This document shows, piece after piece, positions 6,991-15,793 of a DNA stretch of 44,879 nt (within the stretch, counting starts at the first letter, position 1; every line of letters begins with the position of its first letter). The DNA is from Patescibacteria group bacterium (GTDB lineage Bacteria > Patescibacteriota > Patescibacteriia > UBA1558 > GWA2-36-10). The DNA is taken from NCBI GenBank assembly GCA_028718865.1, contig JAQUKX010000007.1:1-44879 (forward strand), in the 5' to 3' direction. The translations under genes were made by a program, and so were the position numbers. The notes beneath the pieces were generated by a model, which saw only the letters and a program-made list of their open reading frames with translations, was not told the DNA's origin and ran no database searches.

Positions 6991-7024
6991 TCAACCCGTC
7001 GGTTTTTTATGTTAAAATATAGCC

Positions 7025-7813
7025 ATGGACAAAGAAATATCCAGTTACAAAAAATACTTGCGTTCTACTGGCTTGAAAAACAGCACTATCACCAACTATC
7101 TCTGGCATTTGGAAAAATTCCAACTCTGGCTGGGGCAAGAAAAGCTAAGCGAAAAAAAACTAAAAAAATATTTTGCTTTTTTGCTGAAAAAATATCCGCA
7201 AACCAGCTCCATAAATCTGCGTTTGATTATCCTCAACAATTTTCTGGCTTATTTGGGAAAAAGATTTCGCTTTGACCTGCTAAGCCAAGAAAACAAAGAT
7301 CTCAAAATACTAAAAGCAAGTCAATTGGAAGAATTCTTGGACGCGCCTTTGACTGACAAAAGCATCATTGGACTAAGAAACAAAGTTATCTTGGAACTGC
7401 TCTACTCCAGCGGCCTGAAAGTCGGCCAACTGATAAAAATAAAAACCGGACAAATAGACTCTATAAAAAAAGAAATAATCTTTGGTCCTAGAAATACTCT
7501 GGCTATCAACCCGACTACTTGGTTTTATCTGTCTAAATATTTGGATAAAATTAGCCCGGAAACTGACTGGCTTTTTATCAACTTTGACCGATCGCAGAAA
7601 TCAGAAAAAAGACAATTGAGTGTTCGCTCTGTAGAGAGAATTATTGCCAAATATGCCAAAATCGCTGATCCCGCACTAATAATCAACCCGCAAATTTTGA
7701 GAAATACTCTGGCCTGGAACTTAAAACAAGAAGGGGCCGACCGCTATGAACTAAAAAAATCCCTGCATTTTCAAACTATAGTTGGAGCCAAAAATTATCT
7801 ACAAAAAATTTAA
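7025..7813 (+). CDS. Degenerate tyrosine recombinase-like protein
   Basis: 262 residues with the layout of XerC/XerD-type recombinases: an N-terminal SAM-like DNA-binding domain (about 1-85, YKKYLRSTGLKNSTITNYLW) and a C-terminal catalytic-type domain. The active site is eroded. The arm arginine normally found in a GLR motif is Lys (YSSGLKVGQL); the HxxR box reads NPQILRN, keeping the Arg but not the His; the LGH box reads LHFQT, lacking the His or Trp at the usual place; the terminal Tyr is present (KNYLQKI). It may therefore bind DNA without recombining, or be a divergent enzyme. It begins 23 bases after the right inverted repeat of the cassette. A weak AT-rich promoter may lie just before the ATG. 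Confidence 0.7.
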   Translation: MDKEISSYKKYLRSTGLKNSTITNYLWHLEKFQLWLGQEKLSEKKLKKYFAFLLKKYPQTSSINLRLIILNNFLAYLGKRFRFDLLSQENKDLKILKASQLEEFLDAPLTDKSIIGLRNKVILELLYSSGLKVGQLIKIKTGQIDSIKKEIIFGPRNTLAINPTTWFYLSKYLDKISPETDWLFINFDRSQKSEKRQLSVRSVERIIAKYAKIADPALIINPQILRNTLAWNLKQEGADRYELKKSLHFQTIVGAKNYLQKI

Positions 7814-7827
7814 AAAACAAACTAATA

Positions 7828-7873
7828 AAGCCGCCCACCCGCCACTGCATTTGCAGGGCGAGGCGGGCGGCTT
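7828..7873. terminator. Bidirectional GC-rich palindrome (REP-like copy 1)
   Basis: AAGCCGCCC...GGGCGGCTT flanks CCGCC and CTGC/GCAG inner stems between two convergent genes. Its minus strand shares a 26-base core (two mismatches) with the palindrome at 18169-18202, so it is a dispersed repeat as well as a likely terminator. Confidence 0.7.
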
Positions 7874-7886
7874 ATTTAATTTTAAA

Positions 7887-8804
7887 TTATTGGTCAAAAC
7901 ACTGATTGCCCAAATTGGCATTGGCGCAGACATTGTTGATACATAAACAATCTTCAGTCTTATAAGCTGCTTGGCAGTCAAATAACTGGGTGCAAACTTC
8001 AGGCTGAGTATAGTTACCGGCAAATTCGGCGTTTATGCATTGACGCGGATGACAACCAGGCATAGGCACGCAATCGGCATCGCTCTGGCAATAAGTCAGC
8101 CCTTCTGACTGGCTGTTATCACTGACAAATTCAAAGCTATTCAAAAATTTTTCATAAAGGGGCCGGTCTTGCCTGTCATTACTATGCAATAAAGTAATTA
8201 AAAAAAGTTGCTTACCTTTTATAAAATAGTAATGATCAGCTGCGTAGGCTTGAGGAGTTTTTGGTTGAACAAAATGCAGAGCTGGCAATCCAGCAATTGT
8301 TCTGTCTATTCCCTGCTCATAACCCGGAAACATCTTGACCCATTCCTTGACATCAGTGCCTAGTGACGGACGATAAAAATCACTCTGATAATGAAATACC
8401 GATAAACGCGGCCAATTCTCTCCGTCAGTCATCGATCCGACAAATTCTACACTTTGATTGGGATCATCGGTCAGCGCATTGGTGATACCAGGATAATTCA
8501 GTTGATAGCCAAAATAATCATTGCTGTAATCGCGCCAAGAAACCTGATCAGCGATGCTGGCAAATTCCCCAAGCCTTTGACTCTGATTAGCATCGGACGA
8601 AGGAGATACGGTTTCCTGATCCAGTATCCCTTCCTCGTTTTCTGGGCTATTTTCTTCACTGCCATTTTGCTCTTCAATAATAGTATTATAATCTTCATCA
8701 GCCTGATAAGGCGTAGTGCTTCTAAAACAGCCCGTCAGGGTAAATAATAGAAAAAAAGCCAAAAATCCCCAGGTGATTTTTTTGTAATTATTAGAATTTT
8801 TCAT
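7887..8804 (-). CDS. Secreted lipoprotein with cysteine-rich C-terminus
   Basis: 305 residues. The N-terminus MKNSNNYKKITWGFLAFFLL FTLTGC has a basic start, a hydrophobic stretch and a lipobox LTGC, so it should be lipidated and processed by the LspA found in this window. After an acidic linker rich in Glu and Ser comes a globular part (about 70-225) that I cannot assign; WRDYSNDYFGYQLNYPG resembles openings of secreted stress or surface proteins. The C-terminal 65 residues hold ten or more cysteines (CQSDADCVPMPGCHPRQC ... CTQLFDC ... CLCINNVC), probably disulfide-bonded. The ATG at 8804 was preferred over a TTG at 8810. Function unknown. Confidence 0.75.
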   Translation of the reverse strand: MKNSNNYKKITWGFLAFFLLFTLTGCFRSTTPYQADEDYNTIIEEQNGSEENSPENEEGILDQETVSPSSDANQSQRLGEFASIADQVSWRDYSNDYFGYQLNYPGITNALTDDPNQSVEFVGSMTDGENWPRLSVFHYQSDFYRPSLGTDVKEWVKMFPGYEQGIDRTIAGLPALHFVQPKTPQAYAADHYYFIKGKQLFLITLLHSNDRQDRPLYEKFLNSFEFVSDNSQSEGLTYCQSDADCVPMPGCHPRQCINAEFAGNYTQPEVCTQLFDCQAAYKTEDCLCINNVCANANLGNQCFDQ

Positions 8805-8883
8805 AAGCAAACAGATTACTGATTAACTCTTTTTATTATTAACTTTTGGCAATTTTTTGTCAAGAAAAAAATAGGCCGATAAT

Positions 8884-9837
8884 TCATGGAATCAACTCCT
8901 GCCACAGACAATTGGCAATATGTTGATTACAAGCATAGCGAGCTTTTTTGCTGGAGTGAGAACCAGCGGCCGTAGCCTGAATATTGGCATTGCATTGCAA
9001 GTCACTGTCGCAGCCTTCTGGCCAAGGAGTAATAACCAATGAAGTATCAAAAAATCTAAAATTAAATCCTGATTCCACTGTATGCCTTTCGGCAAAATAA
9101 ATATCAATAATATTATCACCGGCGCTTAAAAAAATAGTGCCCGTCTTGGTGAAAGCCGCGTGCGTGCCGCTATTATTGACCACTACCAATCCATTGCGCA
9201 AAACCCAACTGTCGTCATCAGAAGCTAAGCTATAATCATAATAATCGTTTGCTGGAGCTGTCACCTTGGCTCGCCAGCGAATAGTAAAATGATAATCGTG
9301 AGCAAAGCCTTCCTTATCTTCCCAAATAGTGCCATCATAAGGAAACCACATGCTCACTGGAAAATTCAAATTGGGATCTATTTGCTCATGAGTCTTGTAA
9401 ATATCATCATACCAGTCATGCTGATGGGGAGAGGCCGTCGGACCGGGATAAGGATTGACCTCCATGTCTGGATGATTGACTGAAAGATTGAAATACTGAG
9501 CCCACCAGCCGCTGCCTTCCTCAAATTGGCATTCGGGAATAATCTGGCAAACACCGCTGGTCTCAATAAATTGAGTTTCTACTGCTATATCATCAACCTG
9601 AAAATCCGCAAAAATATAATTAGTATGATTTTTGCGCAACTGATAAAGCGCCTCGCCTACTCCGGCTTCTGCTGCGTAAAAATTACGAGACGACTGCTTA
9701 AAAGACAAAACGCTTTCCCTCATATTTAAAGAAATAAAAAGCAGAGAAATAATCACCGAAAATAAGCCAGCGGAAAAAATAATGGATGAAACCAGCACTG
9801 CTGCGCCTTCCTGTGATTTTTTTATCTTCTTTATCAT
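8884..9837 (-). CDS. PilX-like minor pilin with PA14/fibro-slime domain
   Basis: 317 residues. The N-terminus is a pilin-like membrane helix (EGAAVLVSSIIFSAGLFSVI) followed by NFYAAEAGVGEALYQLRKN, the stretch typical of PilX-type minor pilins; there is no Glu at position 5. Residues about 100-265 match the PA14 family in its fibro-slime form: WWAQYFNLSVN, HFTIRWRAKVTAP, YDYSLASDDDSWVLRNG and GDNIIDIYFAERH. PA14 domains bind carbohydrate or act in adhesion, so this is probably a pilus-associated adhesin. It is the last gene of the pilus operon and overlaps the previous one by 4 bases. Confidence 0.8.
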   Translation of the reverse strand: MIKKIKKSQEGAAVLVSSIIFSAGLFSVIISLLFISLNMRESVLSFKQSSRNFYAAEAGVGEALYQLRKNHTNYIFADFQVDDIAVETQFIETSGVCQIIPECQFEEGSGWWAQYFNLSVNHPDMEVNPYPGPTASPHQHDWYDDIYKTHEQIDPNLNFPVSMWFPYDGTIWEDKEGFAHDYHFTIRWRAKVTAPANDYYDYSLASDDDSWVLRNGLVVVNNSGTHAAFTKTGTIFLSAGDNIIDIYFAERHTVESGFNFRFFDTSLVITPWPEGCDSDLQCNANIQATAAGSHSSKKARYACNQHIANCLWQELIP

Positions 9838-10373
9838 CGCAAGCTTATATAAATGCTAAAAGGCTTACTCTTATAACCAAAAGCATCGCTAGATTGGCCG
9901 GTGGTCAAAATAAAATCTATTTTAATGCCTTGATGGCTGTTGCCTTGGCTGTCGGATATGGCTGTCAAAAACAAATCCTCTACTGTCACCGCCTCACTGC
10001 TCAAAGGCACGGCCACACCAGCTGACTGATCGGGAAAACCTTGTCCGACATTCTCTGTCTGGCGATAAAATAGTCGGCCTTGGTCAACAAAAATATCAAA
10101 ACGCTTATCCGGCAAATCATAAAAAATATATTGGGATTGAGAAAAATCCTCGATAGATTCCACATTGCGCAAACGGTTGTGTAAAAAATTGGCAATAAAG
10201 CGAGCGTCATTATAAACCCGATAAGAAGCCATGGCTTGCTTGCGGGCATTGAAAATATTTAGAAAAAGACTGGTAATGGTCATAAGAATTACTGTCATGA
10301 CAAAAACATAAACCATGGTTTCAATAAAAGTGAAACCTCGGCGATTGATATTTTTATCTTGCAAAAACTTCAT
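9834..10373 (-). CDS. Type IV prepilin-like protein (PilW/GspJ-like)
   Basis: 179 residues with a prepilin peptidase site, RRG followed by FTFIETMVYVFVMTVILMTI, including Glu5 of the mature protein, and a single N-terminal helix. The rest is a small globular domain (YFIFYDLPDKRFDIFVDQGRLF-type beta structure). Its size and its position between other minor pilin genes suggest a PilW- or GspJ-like minor pilin that helps start the pilus. The start overlaps the preceding gene by 4 bases, indicating coupled translation. Confidence 0.8.
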   Translation of the reverse strand: MKFLQDKNINRRGFTFIETMVYVFVMTVILMTITSLFLNIFNARKQAMASYRVYNDARFIANFLHNRLRNVESIEDFSQSQYIFYDLPDKRFDIFVDQGRLFYRQTENVGQGFPDQSAGVAVPLSSEAVTVEDLFLTAISDSQGNSHQGIKIDFILTTGQSSDAFGYKSKPFSIYISLR

Positions 10374-12253
10374 TGATTTGAGTAGCTAATGGTCACTTTT
10401 TCCAAGAGCGGCACTTCCAAAGAACTGCTGCTTTCCAAAAATAATTTATAACGAAAATAGCGCTGATTGAGATGATGGTTATAATTGATAAATTCCTGAG
10501 CAGATTGAGTATAATAGCTAGAATTAGTGCCATCTGGCCCGACAAAATTCCAAGGCCCGTCATTATTGCTGCTACTAGCCAGCTGAAAACGTATCTGCGT
10601 GCCAACTGGCCAAACACCACTCCAAGCAATCCAATTGTAAACCACTTGGTCAACGCCAGTATCAAAAGTAGATGACTCCAAAACGCCAGCGCTGGCATAG
10701 CCGCAATCCGTCTCTTCTGTAGAAAATATAACGAATTCTCTGCCAGTGTTGGAAGTCAGGGCATAAATATTTGAGCAATTAGCGGTCATGGCTCTGATAT
10801 AGCCTTCCCAATCATAACCAGCCGCTTTGTTGATAGTAGCCGGAAAACTGACATCAATCACTGTCAGCTCTTCACTGCTGGAATTAGCCGCCAACAAGGC
10901 ATAGGGACCGACTACAGTGAAATTATCAACATTGACCCCTCTCTCATAAGAGCCTAAAAACATAATATTATAAGGATCGCTCACGTCCAAAACAAAAAAC
11001 TCTCGGTCGCTATTGGCGCTGGCCGACACATAAGCCCTGTTGCCGTAAACATAAATATCTCTAGCGTCAATGCTACCGGGTAAATTATAAATACCAGCCG
11101 CTTCCATATTGGCTGGGTTGATAACATTGAAAACTTGCACTTCCCGGCTGCTGGCATTACTAGCCACATAAATATAACTGCCGGCCAAAAATATTGACCT
11201 GGCTGTAGTGCTAATAGCCAAATCATGCAAAAAAATCGGGCTGGCCGGATTGCTAATATCAAAAGAATAAAGCCGATTGCTTCTCATAACATAAAGCTGG
11301 GACTCATTAACTGCTATATCCAAAGCGTCATCAGATCCGGAAAGATCATAACTGGCTACTACTGTAATGCTATAAGGATTGGAAATATTAAGTATCAATA
11401 CTTCTGCCGAATTGCTGGCTGAGGCCAAAAAAGCATAATCTCCTTTTACTTTGACTGCATTGATAGTACTGCCTACCTCACGAGTCCCCAAAAGAATCGG
11501 ATTATAAATATCGCTGACATCAAAAATATAAAACTCTGGGCCAGCGTTGTTATTACTACTAACTATATAAACCTTATTCCCTGATTGAAAAATATCCGTA
11601 GGCGAAGCTGTTCCCGGCAAATTATAAAAAGCTGTTGTTGTGCCATTATTCCAATTTAAAAATCCTGAGCGCAAAGTCACCATGCCGGAAAAACTCACGT
11701 CTATCCCCCAGTCGCTGCTAAAAAATCTATCCGCGTACACCCCGCTTTCCTGTCCAGCTCCGCCGGACCAATCCTCTTGGCTTAGTCGCTCCGCCCGCCA
11801 ACGATGCAAATAAGTGCTTATCCTCTCTTCTTCTATTGCTCCAGCAAAAGGCCAGTTGACTATCACTGATACTTTTTTTGTGTCTGGATCCAGGTAGCCG
11901 CCGCTAGTGACAATCTGGCCATAAACATGGCCGTTGCTGTAATTTTCTCTATAAACATCTTCAATATCTATCCAACGGCTGTAGCGACCAGCTAAAAGCT
12001 CGCTACCCATTGCCAATTGCCAGCTATTGCCTGACAAATAAGGATAATACTGCCCGCTATTTAACTCGTTCCAATCAAATACTCTCATTGCTTCCATTGC
12101 TTCGCTGGCATTAAAAAAAGCGCTAATCCTATCCTCGTTCATTTTGAGAATTTTGCTATTGAAGGAGCCCATGGCCAAAATCAAAATAATAATAACACTA
12201 ACAAAAGAAATGGCCACTAAAAGCTCTATTATGGAAAAACCCTTATTTTTCAT
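10370..12253 (-). CDS. Giant prepilin with LVIVD beta-propeller domain
   Basis: 627 residues, far longer than an ordinary pilin. The N-terminus MKNKGFSIIELLVAISFVSV is a standard class III prepilin signal with Glu5. From about residue 205 to 530 there are repeated blades of the form GDYAFLASASNSAEVLILNI, YVMRSNRLYSFDISNPASPI, GNRAYVSASANSDREFFVLD and YALLAANSSSEELTVIDVS, which are LVIVD-type repeats expected to fold as a beta-propeller. The last 100 residues form a separate beta-rich domain. This suggests a minor pilin that displays a large binding head at the pilus tip or along the cell surface. It lies between GspH-like and PilW-like prepilin genes. Confidence 0.8.
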   Translation of the reverse strand: MKNKGFSIIELLVAISFVSVIIILILAMGSFNSKILKMNEDRISAFFNASEAMEAMRVFDWNELNSGQYYPYLSGNSWQLAMGSELLAGRYSRWIDIEDVYRENYSNGHVYGQIVTSGGYLDPDTKKVSVIVNWPFAGAIEEERISTYLHRWRAERLSQEDWSGGAGQESGVYADRFFSSDWGIDVSFSGMVTLRSGFLNWNNGTTTAFYNLPGTASPTDIFQSGNKVYIVSSNNNAGPEFYIFDVSDIYNPILLGTREVGSTINAVKVKGDYAFLASASNSAEVLILNISNPYSITVVASYDLSGSDDALDIAVNESQLYVMRSNRLYSFDISNPASPIFLHDLAISTTARSIFLAGSYIYVASNASSREVQVFNVINPANMEAAGIYNLPGSIDARDIYVYGNRAYVSASANSDREFFVLDVSDPYNIMFLGSYERGVNVDNFTVVGPYALLAANSSSEELTVIDVSFPATINKAAGYDWEGYIRAMTANCSNIYALTSNTGREFVIFSTEETDCGYASAGVLESSTFDTGVDQVVYNWIAWSGVWPVGTQIRFQLASSSNNDGPWNFVGPDGTNSSYYTQSAQEFINYNHHLNQRYFRYKLFLESSSSLEVPLLEKVTISYSNQ

Positions 12254-12265
12254 GTATATAAAATT

Positions 12266-12736
12266 CTATCTTATCTGGCCAGAAGAAAAAACTTCCACAT
12301 TCCTTATCCAGGTAGGATCGCTGGCCAGCCTTATCCTGATTAGCCCGACATTATCGGTGGTGCCTTGATATTTTCTAAAAACCACATCTGGAATATACCC
12401 ATCGCCTCCATCGCTAAAAATAGACTCCGGCTCAATAATCTCCACTCCGGACAGTTGCCAAGAAATATTTTCCGGATCATTTTGATTATAAAAAGTGCCA
12501 GCAAACAAAGTATAATTACCTTCTTCAAAACGCACGCCCCAGTCACTGCTTTTAGCAGCAGCCGTTGCTAGTTGCTGGGCTCGAATAAGGACACTCTTTA
12601 TCTCATCGGCCGTATTGACTAGCTTGGACTGCTTTTGCCAATTGATATAAACAGCCACTCCCATGCCAGTCAAAGCGCTAACTATAAAGATAGTGATGAT
12701 GATTTCAATAATTGATATTCCTTGTTTGTTTTTCAT
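12266..12736 (-). CDS. Type IV prepilin-like protein (GspH/FimT-like)
   Basis: 156 residues starting MKNKQGISIIEIIITIFIVS, a prepilin signal cleaved after Gly with Glu at position 5. The body contains LIRAQQLATAAAKSSDWGVRF, a stretch typical of GspH/FimT minor pilins, and a beta-rich C-terminus. The ATG at 12736 lies 4 bases after the pilC stop codon; a TTG at 12751 would overlap pilC and give an odd leader. Confidence 0.8.
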   Translation of the reverse strand: MKNKQGISIIEIIITIFIVSALTGMGVAVYINWQKQSKLVNTADEIKSVLIRAQQLATAAAKSSDWGVRFEEGNYTLFAGTFYNQNDPENISWQLSGVEIIEPESIFSDGGDGYIPDVVFRKYQGTTDNVGLIRIRLASDPTWIRNVEVFSSGQIR

Positions 12737-12740
12737 ATTT

Positions 12741-13988
12741 TTAGGGAGCAAACGAACTGGTTAGTTCATACATCGGCCCAATCACCGACAAAGCAATAAA
12801 GCCCACGGCCACTCCTACTACTACCAATAGCACCGGCTCAATGATAGTGGACAAATTGCTCAAAATATTATTAACCCTGTCTTCATAAAACTTGGAAATT
12901 TTGCGCAAAATATTTTCTAGTTCCCCAGTACTTTCACCCACTTGGCAAAGCTGAATAGTCAAAGACGGAAAAAGAGTCGGCCTATGCGCCATGGATTTTG
13001 ACAAAGGCACGCCTTTTTCCAATTCCTCTGACATCTTTAAAATTTCTGTTCTATACCTAGTGTTACCCAGGGTCTTAGCCACGATTTTCATAGACTGAAC
13101 TATAGCCAGACCAGCGGCCAAAAGCGCCTGTAAGCTGCTGCTAAAACTAGCTAGAGAAATTTCCTGAATCAAACGGCCAGCAAAAGGAATTTTCAAATAA
13201 AAACTATGCAAAGCTAATTTTGGCTTGGGGAAATGAAAAATAATTTTCCAAATAATCACCAGTAAAATCAGAATGCCTACTGCATAAAAAGAATAATTGG
13301 TTAAAAAGAAGCTCACGCTTTGCACTGCCAGAAGCACAAAAGGCAAATTGACTCCGGCGGCTTCAAATAAATCAATCAACTGGGGAAATATCGATAGTGC
13401 TAGAAACAAACTCACGCCGATCAAAGCCAAAAGCACTATCACTGGATACATCAAAGCACTGACAACTTTGCTTCTCAACTTATGCTGAGCTCTCAAAATA
13501 TCCGCCAGATGGCCAAAAGAATCAGCCAGCATGCCGGTATTTTCCCCCACTTCCACTGTTGCTATTACCATTTCCGAAAAAACATTGGGATAAGCAGCCA
13601 TACCTTTGGACAACACTTGGCCGTTTTCCACGTATCTATGCAAATAATCCACTACATTGGCAAAATATTTATTTTTTATTTCTCTTCTCAAAGTGGCCAG
13701 AGCTGGCGACAGAGCCAAGCCAGCTTTGAGCATAGTGGACAAATTATCCATAAACATCATTTTTTCAGTCAGAGATACCCGACCTAGAGTAAACCTCTTT
13801 TTCACCGGCAGCTTGATTTCTTTTTCCACTTTAGCCGCTTGGCTAGCAGCTTTGGGATTATAAAGTTTAAAAGAACTCATCTTGGCTTTTTGAGGAACCT
13901 TGGTAAGCTCGCCATCGGCCTGCAACTTTTCCAACTGGAGAGCAGCCGTATTATCTATCTTGCGACTTTTGTTGTCTAAATATTCCAT
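12741..13988 (-). CDS. pilC: Type IV pilus inner-membrane platform protein PilC
   Basis: 415 residues of the PilC/GspF family, which anchors the assembly ATPase at the inner membrane. Two homologous cytoplasmic helical domains are visible (about 80-180 and 285-385), each opening with the typical FxxxLxxLLxAG pattern (FMDNLSTMLKAGLALSPAL and FSSSLQALLAAGLAIVQSM). Each is followed by membrane helices (ALMYPVIVLLALIGVSLFLA; PVLLVVVGVAVGFIALSVIG). The gene lies 3 bases after pilB. Confidence 0.93.
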   Translation of the reverse strand: MEYLDNKSRKIDNTAALQLEKLQADGELTKVPQKAKMSSFKLYNPKAASQAAKVEKEIKLPVKKRFTLGRVSLTEKMMFMDNLSTMLKAGLALSPALATLRREIKNKYFANVVDYLHRYVENGQVLSKGMAAYPNVFSEMVIATVEVGENTGMLADSFGHLADILRAQHKLRSKVVSALMYPVIVLLALIGVSLFLALSIFPQLIDLFEAAGVNLPFVLLAVQSVSFFLTNYSFYAVGILILLVIIWKIIFHFPKPKLALHSFYLKIPFAGRLIQEISLASFSSSLQALLAAGLAIVQSMKIVAKTLGNTRYRTEILKMSEELEKGVPLSKSMAHRPTLFPSLTIQLCQVGESTGELENILRKISKFYEDRVNNILSNLSTIIEPVLLVVVGVAVGFIALSVIGPMYELTSSFAP

Positions 13989-13991
13989 ATT

Positions 13992-15722
13992 TTATTCTCT
14001 TTTTATGCGCAAAACTTCTTCAATAGTAGTGATGCCCAGCAGGGCTTTTTGCATACCGTCTTCAAAAATATTGACCATGCCGTCGGCCATAGCTTGTTTT
14101 TCCAAATCTGTCGAAGAAGCATTGGCTACTATCATCTCCCTTACTTTTTCGGTGTTTTCCAAAATCTCCAAAACACCAATGCGCTTGCTGTAGCCTGCCC
14201 CATTGCAACGCGAACAGCCCTTGCCGCGATAAAAAGTCAGCTCAGAAAAAGACTTGGCTCCGTGTTCGACAATTTTCAGCTTCTGGAAACGCTCAAGCAT
14301 TTCCTCCAAATTGAATTCTTTGGCCAAGCTGGCCAAGTTTTCTTTATTGAGGCTATAGCTTTCTATGCAATTGAGGCATATTTTTCTTACCAGACGCTGG
14401 GCAATGACGACATTGAGGGTGGAAGCCACCAAAAAAGGCTCCACTTCCATATCCAGAAGCCGCGGCGGGGCGCCACTGGCGTTATTGGTATGCAAGGTGG
14501 ATAAAACCAAGTGGCCGGTCAAGCCAGCGCGAACTGCAATTTGGGCTGTTTCATTATCACGGATTTCTCCTATCATGATGATATCAGGATCCTGGCGCAA
14601 TAAAGCTCTTAGTCCAGTGGCAAAATCATAGCCGGCTTTTAGATTGAGCTGGGTTTGATTTACGCGATTTATACCATATTCTATTGGATCCTCAATGGTG
14701 GAAATATTGACTTCTTCGGTGTTTAAAATGTTAAGAATTGAATACAAAGTAGTGGTTTTGCCTGAGCCAGTTGGTCCAACAACCAAAATCATGCCAAAAG
14801 GCTTTTTTATCTGCCGCTGCATGATTTTGATATTGTGCTCCAAAAAACCCAAATCTTCCAAGCTCATATTCTGCGCATCGTCGGTCATTAGTCGCATCAC
14901 TACTTTTTCCCCGTAAAAAGCTGGAATAACTGATACTCGGACTGATTCCTCTTCATCCTCTATTTTGAAAGAAAAACGACCGTCTTGAGGCACGCGATGC
15001 TCATCAATACGCAAATTAGACAAAATCTTTATTCTGGCTACCAGTGCATCGTGAATTGAAGAGGGCAACTCCACTCTATCGCTTAAGTCGCCGTCAATCC
15101 GAAAACGTACCACCACTGAATCTGGCAATGCTTCAATATGGATATCCGAAGCTTGCTCAAACATAGCCGCTTCCAAAATAGCGTCAATTATCTTTATTAC
15201 CGGCATTTCTATTTCCGCTATTTGATTGTCTGTCTTGGCTAATTTTTCATTGAGTATTTTATTGAGCTCTTCTTGGATATCTTTGCGATAAAGACGCGAG
15301 GCATAGACAAAATTCTTATAGCTAGTGAGGAAAACTTCAATTTTGCGCCTACTAGCTTCTTTGATCAAAGCTAGCCTTTTTTTGTCTTTGGGATAGACAA
15401 AAGCCACTTTAAGCACCTGGCCGTTTAGATCAAAAGGAATGGCTTTGGCCTCTCGGACTATTTTTTCATCCAATTCAGCCAAAATTTCTTGGTCTAGTTT
15501 TCTTTTGCGCAAATTAACATAAGGGACATTTATTTTGTCTCCGATAATCTCGTACAAATACTGCAAATTTATAAAACCTCTCTCTATTAGAATTTCTTCA
15601 ATGCTGCGGCGGCGGCGATGGGCATTGTCCTGAGCCGAAATCCAATCTTTTTCTCCTACTATTTTGGATTTGAAAAGCAGCTCTTTGAGCTCCTCTTTAG
15701 AAATAGGCAATTTACTGTTCAT
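13992..15722 (-). CDS. pilB: Type IV pilus assembly ATPase PilB
   Basis: 576 residues, GspE/PilB family. It has the N-terminal MshEN-like domain (about 1-150), Walker A GPTGSGKTTTLYS near residue 320, the Asp box IEDPIEYGINRVNQTQL, Walker B DPDIIMIGEIRD, the His box LVLSTLHTNNA, and a C-terminal four-cysteine zinc site CLNC...CSRCNGAG. It powers pilus extension from the cytoplasm. It is the first gene of a six-gene run (pilB, pilC, then four prepilin-like genes). No pilT, pilM or prepilin peptidase is in the window. Confidence 0.95.
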   Translation of the reverse strand: MNSKLPISKEELKELLFKSKIVGEKDWISAQDNAHRRRRSIEEILIERGFINLQYLYEIIGDKINVPYVNLRKRKLDQEILAELDEKIVREAKAIPFDLNGQVLKVAFVYPKDKKRLALIKEASRRKIEVFLTSYKNFVYASRLYRKDIQEELNKILNEKLAKTDNQIAEIEMPVIKIIDAILEAAMFEQASDIHIEALPDSVVVRFRIDGDLSDRVELPSSIHDALVARIKILSNLRIDEHRVPQDGRFSFKIEDEEESVRVSVIPAFYGEKVVMRLMTDDAQNMSLEDLGFLEHNIKIMQRQIKKPFGMILVVGPTGSGKTTTLYSILNILNTEEVNISTIEDPIEYGINRVNQTQLNLKAGYDFATGLRALLRQDPDIIMIGEIRDNETAQIAVRAGLTGHLVLSTLHTNNASGAPPRLLDMEVEPFLVASTLNVVIAQRLVRKICLNCIESYSLNKENLASLAKEFNLEEMLERFQKLKIVEHGAKSFSELTFYRGKGCSRCNGAGYSKRIGVLEILENTEKVREMIVANASSTDLEKQAMADGMVNIFEDGMQKALLGITTIEEVLRIKRE

Positions 15723-15793
15723 TTTTCAAATAAAAATTGACTAGTATATTATTAAAATTATACCAAAAAACCGCAAAAAAATAAAATAATTCC

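Larger units (their letters stand above)
6183..7002. mobile_element. Cassette bounded by perfect 12-bp inverted repeats
   Basis: CCGACGGGTTGA at 6183-6194 and its exact reverse complement TCAACCCGTCGG at 6991-7002 bracket an 820-bp segment that contains one promoter, one hairpin leader, one gene and one strong terminator. The gene is visibly richer in G and C than its neighbours and uses different codons. No target-site duplication is obvious and there is no transposase inside; a tyrosine-recombinase-like gene starts 23 bases beyond the right repeat. A non-autonomous mobile cassette is an inference; the left repeat is itself part of a local palindrome and could be an operator. Confidence 0.4.

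Noticed and set aside
6928-7275. Plus-strand frame between the cassette terminator and the recombinase
   Set aside because: It overlaps the recombinase gene in another frame and passes through the terminator; no homology is apparent.
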